From the NCBI RefSeq assembly GCF_018127805.1, contig NZ_CP072334.1:846001-910000 (forward strand): 64,000 bases of DNA, in the 5' to 3' direction. Shown piece after piece: positions 55,274 to 64,000 of this stretch. Every line of letters starts with the position of its first letter. Position 1 is the stretch's first letter. This DNA is from Prevotella sp. oral taxon 475 (GTDB lineage Bacteria; Bacteroidota; Bacteroidia; Bacteroidales; Bacteroidaceae). The translations under genes were made by a program, and so were the position numbers. The notes below the pieces were generated by a model. It ran no database searches. It saw only the letters and a list, made by a program, of their open reading frames with translations, and was not told the origin of the DNA.

Positions 55274-57709
55274 CTAAAAAAATATCCTCCCCACCTGATA
55301 AACCCCCGCACTGACCAACCAGGCCAACGCCGTGGTGTAGAAAGCCGCGAAGAGCGCCCAACGCCACGAACCACTCTCGTTGCGGATGGCGGCCACCGTG
55401 GCCACACAGGGGAAATAGAGGAGAACGAAAAGCAGGTAGGCATAGGCCGAGAGAGGCGATACGCCATCGGAGAGCATCTGTCGCCGCAGTCGGGTGTACT
55501 TGGCGTGGTCGGTGCTGAAGTTTGAGTCGTCGGCAAAACTATCGTCGTCGGCATAGAGCACACCCATGGTCGAGGCCACGATCTCCTTGGCACCCACGCC
55601 GGCCAGCAGACTCACGTCGAGCTTCCAGTCGAAACCCTGCGCGCGGAAGAGCGGCTCGATGGTCTTTCCCAGTCGGCCGATGTAACTTTGTTCCTGCTGT
55701 TGCTGCGGCGTGAGATCCTCGCCCTGCGGGAAATAACCCAAAGCCCAGACAATGATACTGGCCACGAGAATGATGCCACCCATCTTTTGGAGATATTGTC
55801 GGCCCTTCTCCCAAGTGTGCCGCAGGATGGCCTTGCGAGTGGGAAAACGATAGGGCGGCAATTCCATGACGAAAGGCACGTCGGCCCCCGTGACGAGAAA
55901 TCTACTGAAAAGCCTGCTCATCACCACCGCCATGAGGATGCCTACCACGTAAAGCGAAATCATGATGGCCGAACGATATTCAAGAGCGAAGAACGTTCCC
56001 GTTATCATGATGTAAATGGGCAGCCGGGCCGAACAGCTCATCATCGGCAGAATGAGCATCGTGACCAGTCGGCTGCGCCTGCTCTCAATCGTTCGCGTGG
56101 CCATGACGGCAGGCACGTTGCAGCCGAATCCCATGATCAATGGGATGAACGACTTGCCGTGCAGACCCATCTTGTGCATCAGTTTATCCATGATGAAAGC
56201 GGCACGAGCCATATAGCCGCTGTCTTCCATGAAAGAGATGAAAAAATAGAGCAACAGAATCTGCGGCAGGAAAACGATGACAGCTCCTACGCCGGCTACG
56301 ACACCATCGATGAGCATCGCCTTGACCGGGCCCGGGGGGAGCGTCTGCCCGAACCAAGAACCGAGCTGGGAAACGCCGGCTTCGATCCAGTCCATCGGAT
56401 ATTGCCCCAAAGTAAAAGTGATTTGGAACATGACGTAGAGCAGGAAGAAGAAGATGGGGAAACCCCAGTAGCGATGGGTGATGATCGCATCGAGGGCGTG
56501 GGTGAGCCGATAGGTATCGCGGGTGGAACCCTCCTCGTAGTCGGCTTCCTGCAGAGCCCCATGAATAAAACCGTATTTGGCATCCATGAGGGCCGTCTCA
56601 CTGTCTACTTTCACGTCGGCCTCGAGCGTGCGGACGGCGGTTGTGCGGGCGGCATCCACCTGCGGGAAGTGGGGCAGCGAGGAGACGTAAGTCAGGGCCT
56701 CGGCATCCCCCTCGAGCAGTTTGATGGCCAGGTAGCGGGTGGAATATTGATGGCACGACTGCGAAACGATTTCCAACTGCGATTTGATGCTCTCGATGGC
56801 CCGTTCGACATACTGTCCATGGTTGATGTGGATGTGGCGTGAAATGCCCTCGGCTCCCTCGTAGAGCTGGATGATGGTATGAAAAAGCAGCTCCACGCCG
56901 CGCCCGGTTTTGAAGACGGTGGGCACCATCGGTACACCCAAGAGACGACTCAGGGTGGGAAGGTTGAGGCGGTCGCCGCGCTCTTCAAATTCGTCGAACA
57001 TGTTCAAGGCACATACCATGGGCAGGTTCATGTCGATGAGTTGGGTAGTGAGGTAGAGATTGCGTTCGAGATTGCTCGCATCGAGCACGTTGACGATGAC
57101 GTCAGGCGTTTTCTCTACGATTTGTCGCCGCACGTAGAGCTCTTCAGGACTGTAGGCCGAGAGCGAGTAGGTGCCGGGCAGGTCTACCAGCCGGAACTCA
57201 TATCCCTCGAACCGTGCCCGCCCTTCCTTAGCGTCTACGGTGACGCCGGAGTAGTTGCCCACCCGTTCGTGCGCCCCCGAGGCGAAGTTGAAGAGCGAGG
57301 TCTTGCCGCAGTTGGGATTCCCCACCAAAGCCACGTTGATGGTTCGGCTGCGTTGCATCGCCACTTCGCGCAGACGACGGTCTGTGGAAGGCTCCTTTTC
57401 CGTTTCCTTTCCGGTCGCACCTTCGACAGCTTTCTCTGTCACTTTCTCTGTCGCGATAGATGACATGTCGATAGCTTCGGCCTCCTCTCTTGATACCACT
57501 TCAATCATTCGGGCCTCGTCGTGACGCAGCGAAATCTCGTAGCCCAGGATGCGGTATTTCACCGGGTCGTGTAACGGAGCGTTGAGCATCACCTCTACCG
57601 TCTTGCCCTTGATAAAGCCCATTTCCACGATGCGCTTTCTAAATCCGCCGTGCCCCAGCACCTTTACCACTACGGCGCGTTCTCCTGTTTTGAGTTCCGA
57701 TAATCTCAT
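55274..57709 (-). CDS. feoB: ferrous iron transporter, FeoA-FeoB fusion
   Basis: Inner-membrane Fe(II) importer with GTPase domain, 811 residues. Residues 1-72 are a FeoA domain (MRLSELKTGERAVVVKVLGH and the SLRHDEARMIEV end). A Glu/Thr/Lys-rich linker (about 80-110) leads to the G domain: G1 ALVGNPNCGKTSLFN (about 127), G3 DLPGTYSLSAYSPEE, G4 LNMFDE. The membrane part contains FIPLIMGFGCNVPAVMATR and VSLLAGVGAKEIVASTMGVL, the two Gate motifs, with cysteines in GFGCNVP. A TATCTTTG element lies at 57734-57741. Confidence 0.97.
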   Translation of the reverse strand: MRLSELKTGERAVVVKVLGHGGFRKRIVEMGFIKGKTVEVMLNAPLHDPVKYRILGYEISLRHDEARMIEVVSREEAEAIDMSSIATEKVTEKAVEGATGKETEKEPSTDRRLREVAMQRSRTINVALVGNPNCGKTSLFNFASGAHERVGNYSGVTVDAKEGRARFEGYEFRLVDLPGTYSLSAYSPEELYVRRQIVEKTPDVIVNVLDASNLERNLYLTTQLIDMNLPMVCALNMFDEFEERGDRLNLPTLSRLLGVPMVPTVFKTGRGVELLFHTIIQLYEGAEGISRHIHINHGQYVERAIESIKSQLEIVSQSCHQYSTRYLAIKLLEGDAEALTYVSSLPHFPQVDAARTTAVRTLEADVKVDSETALMDAKYGFIHGALQEADYEEGSTRDTYRLTHALDAIITHRYWGFPIFFFLLYVMFQITFTLGQYPMDWIEAGVSQLGSWFGQTLPPGPVKAMLIDGVVAGVGAVIVFLPQILLLYFFISFMEDSGYMARAAFIMDKLMHKMGLHGKSFIPLIMGFGCNVPAVMATRTIESRRSRLVTMLILPMMSCSARLPIYIMITGTFFALEYRSAIMISLYVVGILMAVVMSRLFSRFLVTGADVPFVMELPPYRFPTRKAILRHTWEKGRQYLQKMGGIILVASIIVWALGYFPQGEDLTPQQQQEQSYIGRLGKTIEPLFRAQGFDWKLDVSLLAGVGAKEIVASTMGVLYADDDSFADDSNFSTDHAKYTRLRRQMLSDGVSPLSAYAYLLFVLLYFPCVATVAAIRNESGSWRWALFAAFYTTALAWLVSAGVYQVGRIFF

Positions 57710-57733
57710 GTCTTCGTCTATTTAACTTGGGAA

Positions 57734-57741
57734 CAAAGATA
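57734..57741 (-). promoter_or_regulatory. -7 promoter element (TATCTTTG) of feoAB
   Basis: Minus-strand TATCTTTG is 25 bases before feoAB ATG 57709. No Fur-box-like palindrome was recognised with confidence. Confidence 0.5.
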
Positions 57742-57781
57742 TTATATTTTCCTCGTTCGCCGAATATTCACCTTTGCTTTC

Positions 57782-57812
57782 TTGCGTATTTCGGCCCGTT
57801 TGCCTACCTTTG
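57782..57812 (+). promoter_or_regulatory. Promoter of cassette 2 (TTG-N20-TACCTTTG)
   Basis: TTG at 57782-57784, 20 bases, then TACCTTTG at 57805-57812; same spacing and same -7 as cassette 1. Transcription would start near 57819, leaving a leader of about 450 nt. Confidence 0.65.
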
Positions 57813-57856
57813 CACACATCTTTCAGGTAACAGAACTGGAGGGTATATATTATATA

Positions 57857-58024
<168 letters not shown>

Positions 58025-58269
58025 TGTAACACTTTTTAGCTTTCTCTTACGCGCGCGCGAAGCGAGCGCAACCCCTATTAGCAAAGGGCTCTTCGGAGTT
58101 CCCTTTGCTTCTCTTTTCGTGCACATTTGGAAAATTGTTGAATAAAATCATGTAGCAAATAGAATCAAAGGAAGGTTTTTCCCGGTTAACCTTCTGCTTA
58201 TATATAATCGATCAGAATAACAAGGATGTCTGCCGGGGATGTCCGACAAACCCAATTAAACCTAAAAGA

Positions 58270-59661
58270 ATGATGAAAAAGAGAGCTTTTACTTTTATCT
58301 TGTTGTGTTTGGCCATTGGATTGTCTACCACAACATTGGCGCAAACCCAATATCATACAGCCACTGTTAATGGAATCACCTGGACCTATAAGTTAACCGG
58401 CAATAACGCTGCCATTGTTAATCCCCGTGCCTTTACTGGCGGCATCGGTCCGTCAGAATATAGCAGTTGGTCTGATGCAACATGGACAGACCATTTAGGC
58501 ACTTATACCGGTGTGATCAAAATTCCCGCAGAGCTGGACGGGCATCCCGTAACAACTATTTCTGGCGGAACTTTTGATGGAAGCGGTGCAAAAGGATATA
58601 TCTTCGAAGAGACTACACAAACTTTGGATCTACAAGGACGCATTTGGAAGACAGACTATACTATGGGAAGTCCGCTTCAATACATCGATATGACGAATAT
58701 CAAAACGCCTCCTACCTGGGTATTGGATAATGGTAAAATAAGCCGAGACTATCATGCCGGAACTTTCTACCGCATCAATCCCGGCGTTTTGATCTATCTA
58801 CCCAACGGAACGAGTAAGAACTACGGACCAACAACCGGTTGGCTTTCGAATGAACCCGCGTGTACCAATTTCATCATCGATGGTGAGTGTGAGATCTTTA
58901 AAGTATTCGATCAGAATTTCGATATAGGGGGTAACATGAAGAGTCTCACCCATAACGTGTATGTTCCTCACGCCTTTACAGCCAAGAAGGCAACGTATGA
59001 CCGCACCTTCAGCAATGTGGCCGGCAAAGCGGTGAGCACACTCTACCTGCCTTATCCTACCGACCTGCCCACAGGTATGCAGGCCTATGAGTTCCAATTC
59101 AAGGGAATAGACGCAAGTGGCGACAAGGCTTTCTGCTTTGTCGCCGTACCCCTCGGTACCCGACTCGCAGCCAATAAACCTTATCTTGTACGCATCACCG
59201 ACGGACAGAATCACACCCTGCCTGTGATGCAGAACGTACAAGTGCCTGTAACACCCGACATCCTCACCACGGCTCAAACCTCTGCCGACGGCCATTGGGC
59301 CTTTTACGGCACCACCGAGCAACTCGACAACGCCGACGCTTATGCCAAGAAGGCCTACTATCTCAATGGCAACAAGTGGTGGGCGGTGCAGAGCGGTGTG
59401 ACCAACGACTATATCGCGCCCTTCCGCTGTTTTATCTCCAGTCCCACCAACGCCACGCCGGCCAAGAGTTTCCTCATGGTATTAGACGATGACCATACCA
59501 CCACCGACATCCACCAGCTTGAGAACGAGACGGAGCAAGATGTAAAAAGCGGCCGTCACACGTTCTATTCTATCGACGGTAAGCGCATGGGCACCAACTA
59601 TGATGCCCTCGAGCGCGGCCAGATGTACGTCGTGAACGGCAAGAAATTCTATAAATTTTAA
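58270..59661 (+). CDS. secreted BspA/LRR5-like protein, payload of cassette 2
   Basis: 463-residue exported protein. Signal peptide to about residue 25 (TTTLAQ). Residues 81-102 (IKIPAELDGHPVTTISGGTF) match the first turn of BspA-type leucine-rich repeats, but no long repeat array follows. Residues about 240-400 form a beta-rich domain (STLYLPYPTDLPTGMQAYEF). The end (HTFYSIDGKRMGTNYDALER, then VVNGKKFYKF) resembles C-terminal sorting-like tails of Prevotella surface proteins and may be a type IX secretion signal; porQ in the window makes that possible. MM start: 58270 or 58273. It begins about 148 bases after the shared element, and the peptide gene follows by 19. Confidence 0.75.
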   Translation: MMKKRAFTFILLCLAIGLSTTTLAQTQYHTATVNGITWTYKLTGNNAAIVNPRAFTGGIGPSEYSSWSDATWTDHLGTYTGVIKIPAELDGHPVTTISGGTFDGSGAKGYIFEETTQTLDLQGRIWKTDYTMGSPLQYIDMTNIKTPPTWVLDNGKISRDYHAGTFYRINPGVLIYLPNGTSKNYGPTTGWLSNEPACTNFIIDGECEIFKVFDQNFDIGGNMKSLTHNVYVPHAFTAKKATYDRTFSNVAGKAVSTLYLPYPTDLPTGMQAYEFQFKGIDASGDKAFCFVAVPLGTRLAANKPYLVRITDGQNHTLPVMQNVQVPVTPDILTTAQTSADGHWAFYGTTEQLDNADAYAKKAYYLNGNKWWAVQSGVTNDYIAPFRCFISSPTNATPAKSFLMVLDDDHTTTDIHQLENETEQDVKSGRHTFYSIDGKRMGTNYDALERGQMYVVNGKKFYKF

Positions 59662-59680
59662 TCTTTAGGAGGAACCAACA

Positions 59681-59881
59681 ATGAAAAAACAAACATACAT
59701 CCGCCCCACCACAAGCGTACTGAACACCGTCTCCGAAGGCTTCATCTGCCTATCCATTCCCATTGGTCAGGGTGGTGGCCCTGGTGGTGGTGGACAAGCC
59801 AAGGATGGATTCTTTGAAGAGGAAGATGAAGAAACATTCGACTCCTCGGAAGAAAAGCCCTGGGGAGAGGTGAGCTATTAG
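59681..59881 (+). CDS. short acidic-tailed peptide, cassette 2 (66 aa)
   Basis: Unknown family. MKKQTYIRPTTSVLNTVSEG opens a 66-residue product. The middle has SIPIGQGGGPGGGGQAKDGF, and the tail FEEEDEETFDSSEEKPWGE is strongly acidic. A strong AGGAGG site lies 9 bases before the ATG. The layout matches the cassette 1 peptide (basic head with Tyr-Pro, VSE, a Ser/Pro turn, Gly, AK, acidic DSSEE tail, Trp near the end) though overall identity is low. Its immediate downstream position after the secreted protein suggests the two work together. Confidence 0.65.
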   Translation: MKKQTYIRPTTSVLNTVSEGFICLSIPIGQGGGPGGGGQAKDGFFEEEDEETFDSSEEKPWGEVSY

Positions 59882-59952
59882 GTTCTGACGGAATGTTCTT
59901 CTGCCGGAATCATCTGCAGAATCGCTGCGTGCCATCACCATTAAAAATAGCG

Positions 59953-60045
59953 GAGGTGACTTCCCGATGTGCGGGAAGTCACCTCTTGCGTATCGGGAGA
60001 TCACCTCCCGTGCATCAGGAGGTCACCTCCCGCGCATTGAAATCC
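59953..60045 (+). repeat. Array H: 22-bp-period array, 3' flank of cassette 2
   Basis: Units at 59957, 59979, 60001 and 60023 (period 22), with the 29-bp palindrome GGTGACTTCCCG-ATGTG-complement at 59955-59983. Bases 59953-60004 equal the minus strand of array G. A stray unit (GCATCAGGAGGTCAT) appears at about 60384-60398. The array starts 72 bases after the peptide stop and may end the transcript. Confidence 0.9.
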
Positions 60046-60066
60046 TATCTGCCACCTATTGGGAAT

Positions 60067-60430
60067 GTTGTGCGCAAACAACCCCAACGGGGTTGGTCTG
60101 TTTTCGTAGAAAAGCCCTCTGACTCAGGAGATCAAAATAATCTCTCCAACCCGCCTCACTTAAGGGGTTTAAACAGACCAAGACCTACGGCCTTGTTTTC
60201 TCTTTTCACGTCGTAGACAGGGTTGGCGAGTGAAACGAGCCTACCCTGTTTAAGTGCCACCCACCCATAACAACCCCAAGGGGGTTGGTCTGTTTTCATA
60301 GAAAAGCTCTACCAACAGACCAACCACCATGCGGTTGTTGGCGGGAGAGGTCATCTACCTATATATCGAAATTGTATCTGTCATGCATCAGGAGGTCATA
60401 TTCTGAATAAGTTGTCAACGGGCCAACTGC
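60067..60430. repeat. Second, rearranged copy of the palindromic AACCCC element
   Basis: Contains AACAACCCCAACGGGGTTGG (60077-60096), GACCAAGACCTACGGCCTTG, CAGGGTTGGCGAGTGAAACG, ACCAACCACCATGCGGTTG and ATTCTGAATAAGTTGTCAA, all found in the 40709-41480 element, in altered order and with gaps. The clean terminal repeats are lacking, so it is a decayed or partial copy. The rest of 60431-60613 is AT-rich with a perfect palindrome GAGGTTCGAACCTC (60481-60494). Confidence 0.8.
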
Positions 60431-60613
60431 TATGTTGCAAAGTTAGAGATGCGGGTGTTAAGAGAAAGAATGTTCGGAACGAGGTTCGAACCTCTGTTTG
60501 GGCATGGAGCGAAAAAAAGGAAAGGCTCTGTCGAAAGACTTACTAAATGTTAAAAAAAGGAGACGAAGAAAGGAATTGTCCATGCGCAAAGGCCGATTGT
60601 GAAAGAAAACGAT

Positions 60614-60621
60614 TAACTTTG
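60614..60621 (+). promoter_or_regulatory. -7 promoter element (TAACTTTG) of rpsO
   Basis: TAACTTTG lies 52 bases before the rpsO ATG, giving a leader of about 38 nt. Confidence 0.6.
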
Positions 60622-60665
60622 CAACCGCATTTTGCATATTATCAATTAATTCACAACCAAGTTCT

Positions 60666-60935
60666 ATGTATTTAGATCAAGCAAAAAAACAAGAGATCTT
60701 TGGACAGTACGGAAAGTCTAACTCTGATACCGGCTCGGCAGAGAGCCAGATAGCATTGTTCTCCTACCGTATTTCCCATTTGACGGAACATCTTAAGAAG
60801 AACCGTAAAGATTATAGCACAGAAAGAGCATTGACCATGTTGGTAGGTAAACGTCGCCGTTTGCTCGACTATCTCTACGATCGCGATATCGAACGCTATC
60901 GTGCCATTATCAAAGCTCTTGGTCTTCGTCGTTAA
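60666..60935 (+). CDS. rpsO: 30S ribosomal protein S15
   Basis: Small-subunit protein that binds the central domain of 16S rRNA. The 89-residue product is the standard length, with FGQYGKSNSDTGSAESQIAL (about 11-30), RISHLTEHLKKNRKDYSTER and the C-terminal LVGKRRRLLDYLYDRDIERY then RAIIKALGLRR. Monocistronic with its own promoter and terminator. Confidence 0.98.
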   Translation: MYLDQAKKQEIFGQYGKSNSDTGSAESQIALFSYRISHLTEHLKKNRKDYSTERALTMLVGKRRRLLDYLYDRDIERYRAIIKALGLRR

Positions 60936-60972
60936 GACGAAGGTGCAAACATTTTTGCACACCCAACAATTG

Positions 60973-61017
60973 GCTCTCCACAAGTGTTCAGCTCACTTTG
61001 CGGAGAGCTTTTGTTTT
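60973..61017 (+). terminator. Intrinsic terminator of rpsO
   Basis: GCTCTCC (60973-60979) pairs with GGAGAGC (61002-61008), with an inner partial stem CAAGTG/CACTTTG, followed by TTTTGTTTT. Confidence 0.8.
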
Positions 61018-61116
61018 GATCCCTTGTCCCATTTCAGAGACACCGAATGTAGATGAGAGTATGAGTTCTTTTCCGTTCGATCGGTGAAAACATGTGGGGT
61101 AAAGGAGAAAAAACGA

Positions 61117-61162
61117 ACACAGGAGGCAGAACATCCGATGAGAGGATGTCTGCCTCCTGTGT
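61117..61162 (-). terminator. Intrinsic terminator of cysK
   Basis: ACACAGGAGGCAG (61117-61129) pairs with 61150-61162, extended by ACATCC/GGATGT past a bulge; the minus strand continues into a T-rich run after about 4 bases. Confidence 0.8.
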
Positions 61163-61204
61163 TTTGGGGAGAGGAAACACCGGCATTCTCGGTGCGAGGG
61201 AACC

Positions 61205-62152
61205 TTAGAGCGGATATTCTTCGAAGGCGAAAAGCACGGTGGAGAGGTAACGTTCGCCGGTATCGGGCAGTAGTGTAACGATACGTTTGCCGGCGTTTTC
61301 GGGACGTTTGGCCAATTCGGAAGCGGCAAATGCGGCTGCACCTGACGAGATACCGACCAGTAGGCCTTCGATTTGAGCCAACTGCCGACCTGTGCGAATG
61401 GCATCGTCGTTGTCTACCAGGAATACCTCGTCTACCACATCGCCGTTATACGTCTTGGGAACAAAGCCAGCACCGATGCCCTGAATCTTATGCGGACCGC
61501 TTTGCCCGCCACTCAACACGGGCGAGGCCGATGGCTCGACGGCAACGATGCGCACGTTGGGGTTACGTTCTTTTAGATATTTTCCCACGCCCGAGACGGT
61601 TCCGCCTGTGCCTACGCCGGCCACGAAGATGTCGACATTGCCGTCGGTGTCGTCCCAAATCTCACGTCCGGTGGTGAGATAATGGCGGTTGGGATTAGCC
61701 AAATTTTCGAATTGCTGCAAAATGATGGATCCCGGAATGGCGGCTCGGAGCTGCTGAGCCGTCTCGATGGCTCCCTTCATACCGTCTTTTCCGGGGGTGA
61801 GTTTCACCTCGGCTCCATAAGCTTTGACGAGGTTTCGACGTTCGATGCTCATGGTTTCGGGCATGGTGAGGATGAGATGGTAGCCTTTGACGGCGGCCAC
61901 CAATGCCAAACCCACGCCGGTGTTGCCGCTGGTGGGCTCGATGATGGTGGCTCCGGGCTGGAGGAGACCTTGCTGTTCGGCCTCTTCAATCATGGCGAAG
62001 GCGATGCGATCTTTCACACTACCACCGGGGTTGAAGCTCTCGATTTTGGCGATGATGGGAGTAGAAAGGTCTTTCGAGGCTGAGAATTTGTTGAGTTCCA
62101 ACAGGGGGGTGCTTCCGATGAGTTCGGTCAGCTGTTTTGCAATGCGTGCCAT
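61205..62152 (-). CDS. cysK: cysteine synthase A (O-acetylserine sulfhydrylase)
   Basis: PLP enzyme joining O-acetylserine and sulfide to cysteine. The 315 residues carry the PLP lysine in [20 protein letters not shown] (about 41-60), [18 protein letters not shown] (about 73), [13 protein letters not shown] (about 176) and [11 protein letters not shown] near the end. [20 protein letters not shown] is the usual start. A TACCTTTG element at 62193-62200 supports ATG 62152. Monocistronic. Confidence 0.97.
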   Translation of the reverse strand: MARIAKQLTELIGSTPLLELNKFSASKDLSTPIIAKIESFNPGGSVKDRIAFAMIEEAEQQGLLQPGATIIEPTSGNTGVGLALVAAVKGYHLILTMPETMSIERRNLVKAYGAEVKLTPGKDGMKGAIETAQQLRAAIPGSIILQQFENLANPNRHYLTTGREIWDDTDGNVDIFVAGVGTGGTVSGVGKYLKERNPNVRIVAVEPSASPVLSGGQSGPHKIQGIGAGFVPKTYNGDVVDEVFLVDNDDAIRTGRQLAQIEGLLVGISSGAAAFAASELAKRPENAGKRIVTLLPDTGERYLSTVLFAFEEYPL

Positions 62153-62192
62153 ATACTTTTGTGTTAAATGTGAATGATTCGTTTGGATGGTG

Positions 62193-62200
62193 CAAAGGTA
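62193..62200 (-). promoter_or_regulatory. -7 promoter element (TACCTTTG) of cysK
   Basis: Minus-strand TACCTTTG is 41 bases before ATG 62152. The 176 bases up to the next gene hold a CTACCA/TGGTAG stem (62249-62266) and a GC-rich AGCAGCCGC/GCGGCTGTT pair that may end the upstream gene. Confidence 0.55.
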
Positions 62201-62376
62201 GGGTGAAAAATGGGGTGAGGCAATCGCATAAACAGGGCATTTTGTCTACCACAAAGATGGTAGAACGCAGCAGCCGCAGCCCAAGGACAGGGCCGCGGCT
62301 GTTGAGGATGATACTCGCTGAGGCCCAGAAAACGGTGTTCGAGGCGGAGAGGGCAACGAGTGGGGTAGGGAGAGGA

Positions 62377-63801
62377 TTAGATCAGAGCCATTTCTCGAGC
62401 TTTCTGCATGAGCAACTGCATGAGTGGTTTGCGCTCGTTGGGCACGCGATTGTCTAAGACGGCATCTTTGAGGGCCTGTTTGAGCAGGCCCACCTCGCGA
62501 CACGGACCGAGGTGGAAGAGTTCCATAATTTCGTTGCCATCGATGACGGGTTGGAGCAGACGTTTGTAGTCGCGCTCTTTGAGGTCGGCCAGTTTTTCGC
62601 GAACGATGCGGAAGTTGTCGAGGAATCTGCGTTTGCGGACGGCGTTTTTACTGGTGATATCGGCTTCGCAGAGGGTCATGAGGTCGTCGGTGTCTTCGCC
62701 GGCATCGTTCATGAGTCGGCGAACGGCACTGTCGGTCACCTCCTCGTCGGCAATGGCGATGGGGCGCATGTGTAGGTCGACGAGCTTCTGAACATACTTC
62801 ATCTTGGCATCTAAAGGCAGTTTGAGGCGTCGGAACAGTTCGGGCACCATTCGTGCACCGATGAAGTTGTGGTTGTGGAAGGTCCATCCCGCGGCGTTGT
62901 CCCATCGTTTGGTTCGGGCTTTTCCGATGTCGTGCAGCAGAGCCGCCCAGCGCAGCCAAAGGTTGTCGGTGTGGCAGCAAATATTGTCGAGCACTTCGAG
63001 GGTGTGATAGAAGTTGTTTTTATGGGCTCGTCCGTTGCGTGTTTCCACGTTGTCGAGCTGTGAGAGTTCGGGAAAGATGAGTGGGAGCAGACCGCAGCGT
63101 TGGAGATCGACGAATCCACGACTGGGTTGTGACGTCATCATGATTTTGTTGAGTTCGTCGGCAATGCGTTCGCCGCTAATGATGCGGATGCGTTCGGCAT
63201 TGCGGGTGAGCGCGTCGAAGGTTTCGTCGTCAATGAAGAAGCGCAGTTGGGTGGCGAAGCGGATGCAGCGAAGCATGCGGAGAGGGTCGTCGGAGAAGGT
63301 GATATCGGGGTCGAGAGGTGTGCGGATGAGGCCGTCTTCGAGGTCGGCGATTCCGTCGAAAGGGTCGGTGAGTTGTCCGAAACGTTCGGCATTGAGGCAG
63401 ATGGCCATGGCATTGATGGTGAAGTCGCGTCGGTTTTGGTCGTCCTCGAGGGTGCCATCCTCTACGACGGGTTTGCGCGAGTCGTGGCTGTAGCTTTCTT
63501 TCCGCGCTCCGACGAACTCCACCTCATAGTCGCGGTATTTGACCTGGGCTGTCCCGAAATGGCGAAACACCGAGATGTGCGCTTTCCTTCCCAGTCGTTG
63601 CCGCAGGGCATCGGCTACGCGAATACCGCTCCCGACGACCACGACGTCGATGTCATTCGAAGGACGTTCGAGAAAGAGGTCGCGCACGTAGCCGCCTACG
63701 ACGTAGCATTCGAGTCCGAGCGCATCGGCAGCTTCGGAAATACGGTGAAAAATATCTTGATCGAGCAATTCTGCCAGTTGGGCATCGGATAGCATCTTCA
63801 T
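62377..63801 (-). CDS. CCA tRNA nucleotidyltransferase with HD domain
   Basis: Adds or repairs the 3' CCA of tRNAs. The 474-residue product has the class II polymerase-beta head CYVVGGYVRDLFLERPSNDI (about 32-51) with the DxD in NDIDVVVVGSG, followed by FGQLTDPFDGIADLEDGLIR and DPLRMLRCIRFATQLRF. The HD phosphohydrolase motif RWAALLHDIGKARTKRW (about 283) follows. ATG 63801 is used because the -7 element at 63828-63835 lies inside the longer open frame; ATG 63795 is an alternative. Divergent from the PurH-type gene. Confidence 0.95.
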   Translation of the reverse strand: MKMLSDAQLAELLDQDIFHRISEAADALGLECYVVGGYVRDLFLERPSNDIDVVVVGSGIRVADALRQRLGRKAHISVFRHFGTAQVKYRDYEVEFVGARKESYSHDSRKPVVEDGTLEDDQNRRDFTINAMAICLNAERFGQLTDPFDGIADLEDGLIRTPLDPDITFSDDPLRMLRCIRFATQLRFFIDDETFDALTRNAERIRIISGERIADELNKIMMTSQPSRGFVDLQRCGLLPLIFPELSQLDNVETRNGRAHKNNFYHTLEVLDNICCHTDNLWLRWAALLHDIGKARTKRWDNAAGWTFHNHNFIGARMVPELFRRLKLPLDAKMKYVQKLVDLHMRPIAIADEEVTDSAVRRLMNDAGEDTDDLMTLCEADITSKNAVRKRRFLDNFRIVREKLADLKERDYKRLLQPVIDGNEIMELFHLGPCREVGLLKQALKDAVLDNRVPNERKPLMQLLMQKAREMALI

Positions 63802-63827
63802 ATTGCGTATATCTGTTTTTAGGCTTG

Positions 63828-63835
63828 CAAAGGTA
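63828..63835 (-). promoter_or_regulatory. -7 promoter element (TACCTTTG) of the CCA-adding enzyme
   Basis: Minus-strand TACCTTTG is 27 bases before ATG 63801. Confidence 0.55.
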
Positions 63836-63913
63836 AGCATAAAAGTTGAAACGCTCCGCTCTCCCTTTTTCTCCTTACTCTTTCTCTCCTTCCTACTTCC
63901 TCTCTTTTTTTCG

Positions 63914-63921
63914 TATCTTTG
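63914..63921 (+). promoter_or_regulatory. -7 promoter element (TATCTTTG) of the PurH-type gene
   Basis: TATCTTTG is 26 bases before ATG 63947, divergent from the tRNA nucleotidyltransferase promoter. Confidence 0.55.
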
Positions 63922-63946
63922 CACCGCAATACAAACAAGAATCAAG

Positions 63947-64000
63947 ATGAAAGAACTCGAATTGAAGTACGGATGCAATCCGAACCAGCAACCCTCGCGG
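63947..64000 (+). CDS. phosphoribosylaminoimidazolecarboxamide formyltransferase (PurH-type), 3' truncated by window edge
   Basis: Only the first 18 codons are inside the window: MKELELKYGCNPNQQPSR. This matches the N-terminus I remember for the Bacteroidota AICAR transformylase-type PurH, which carries out the penultimate step of IMP synthesis. The promoter element 26 bases upstream supports a real start. With so few residues the call rests on recall of that opening motif. Confidence 0.6.
   Translation, partial: MKELELKYGCNPNQQPSR

Noticed and set aside
60481..60494. tRNA T-arm remnant (GAGGTTCGAACCTC)
   Set aside because: The palindrome looks like a T-loop, but with a 7-base loop the stem does not pair properly and no acceptor or anticodon arm lies around it.

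Overview
The window is a chromosomal segment of a Bacteroidota bacterium, most likely a Prevotella-type member of the Bacteroidales. The evidence is a SusC/SusD outer-membrane system, a type IX secretion gene (porQ), a FeoA-FeoB fusion, a fused aspartokinase/homoserine dehydrogenase, and many promoters of the Bacteroidota -7 type (TAnnTTTG). No rRNA, tRNA, transposase, integrase, reverse transcriptase or CRISPR array was found. Species cannot be fixed from sequence reading alone.

Layout. 1-7240: end of an acyl-ACP thioesterase, valS, a clostripain-type lipoprotein protease, a YihY-family membrane protein with a small membrane partner, and the RNase P RNA. 7600-22660: housekeeping genes (pheS, murB, an MBL-fold hydrolase, serB, a UDP-GlcNAc 2-epimerase, a GT2 glycosyltransferase, mfd, a sugar-kinase/RapZ-C fusion with a MurU-like nucleotidyltransferase, guaA). 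22830-25460: a cassette on the minus strand (fimbrillin-like lipoprotein, short acidic-tailed peptide, tiny signal-peptide ORF). 25580-33205: ClC transporter with a TsaC/Sua5-type gene, then the threonine operon thrA - phosphoglycerate-mutase-like kinase - thrC. 33395-42354: FAD oxidoreductase, cmk, porQ, tonB, polyprenyl synthase, tatD, phosphodiesterase. 42465-55049: a SusC/SusD operon with a DUF4843-type lipoprotein, a PKD-like lipoprotein and two tandem zinc-metalloprotease paralogues, the first with a broken zinc site. 55274-57709: feoAB. 57780-60045: a second cassette (BspA-LRR-like secreted protein and short peptide). 60614-64000: rpsO, cysK, the CCA-adding enzyme, and the start of a PurH-type gene.

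Two things stand out. First, at ten places the intergenic DNA holds short tandem arrays whose sequence is locus-specific but whose period is nearly constant: 41 bp (five loci, one drifting to 42), 44 bp (one) or 22 bp (four). Several begin or end in the terminator of the neighbouring gene. Second, the two cassettes share a 5' element of about 280-290 bp (with a (CA)n tract inside a conserved mini-ORF) and a 3' array with 52 identical bases, in the same orientation relative to transcription, but carry different secreted payloads plus a related short peptide. This reads as an interchangeable expression cassette and is the best candidate here for an undescribed system.
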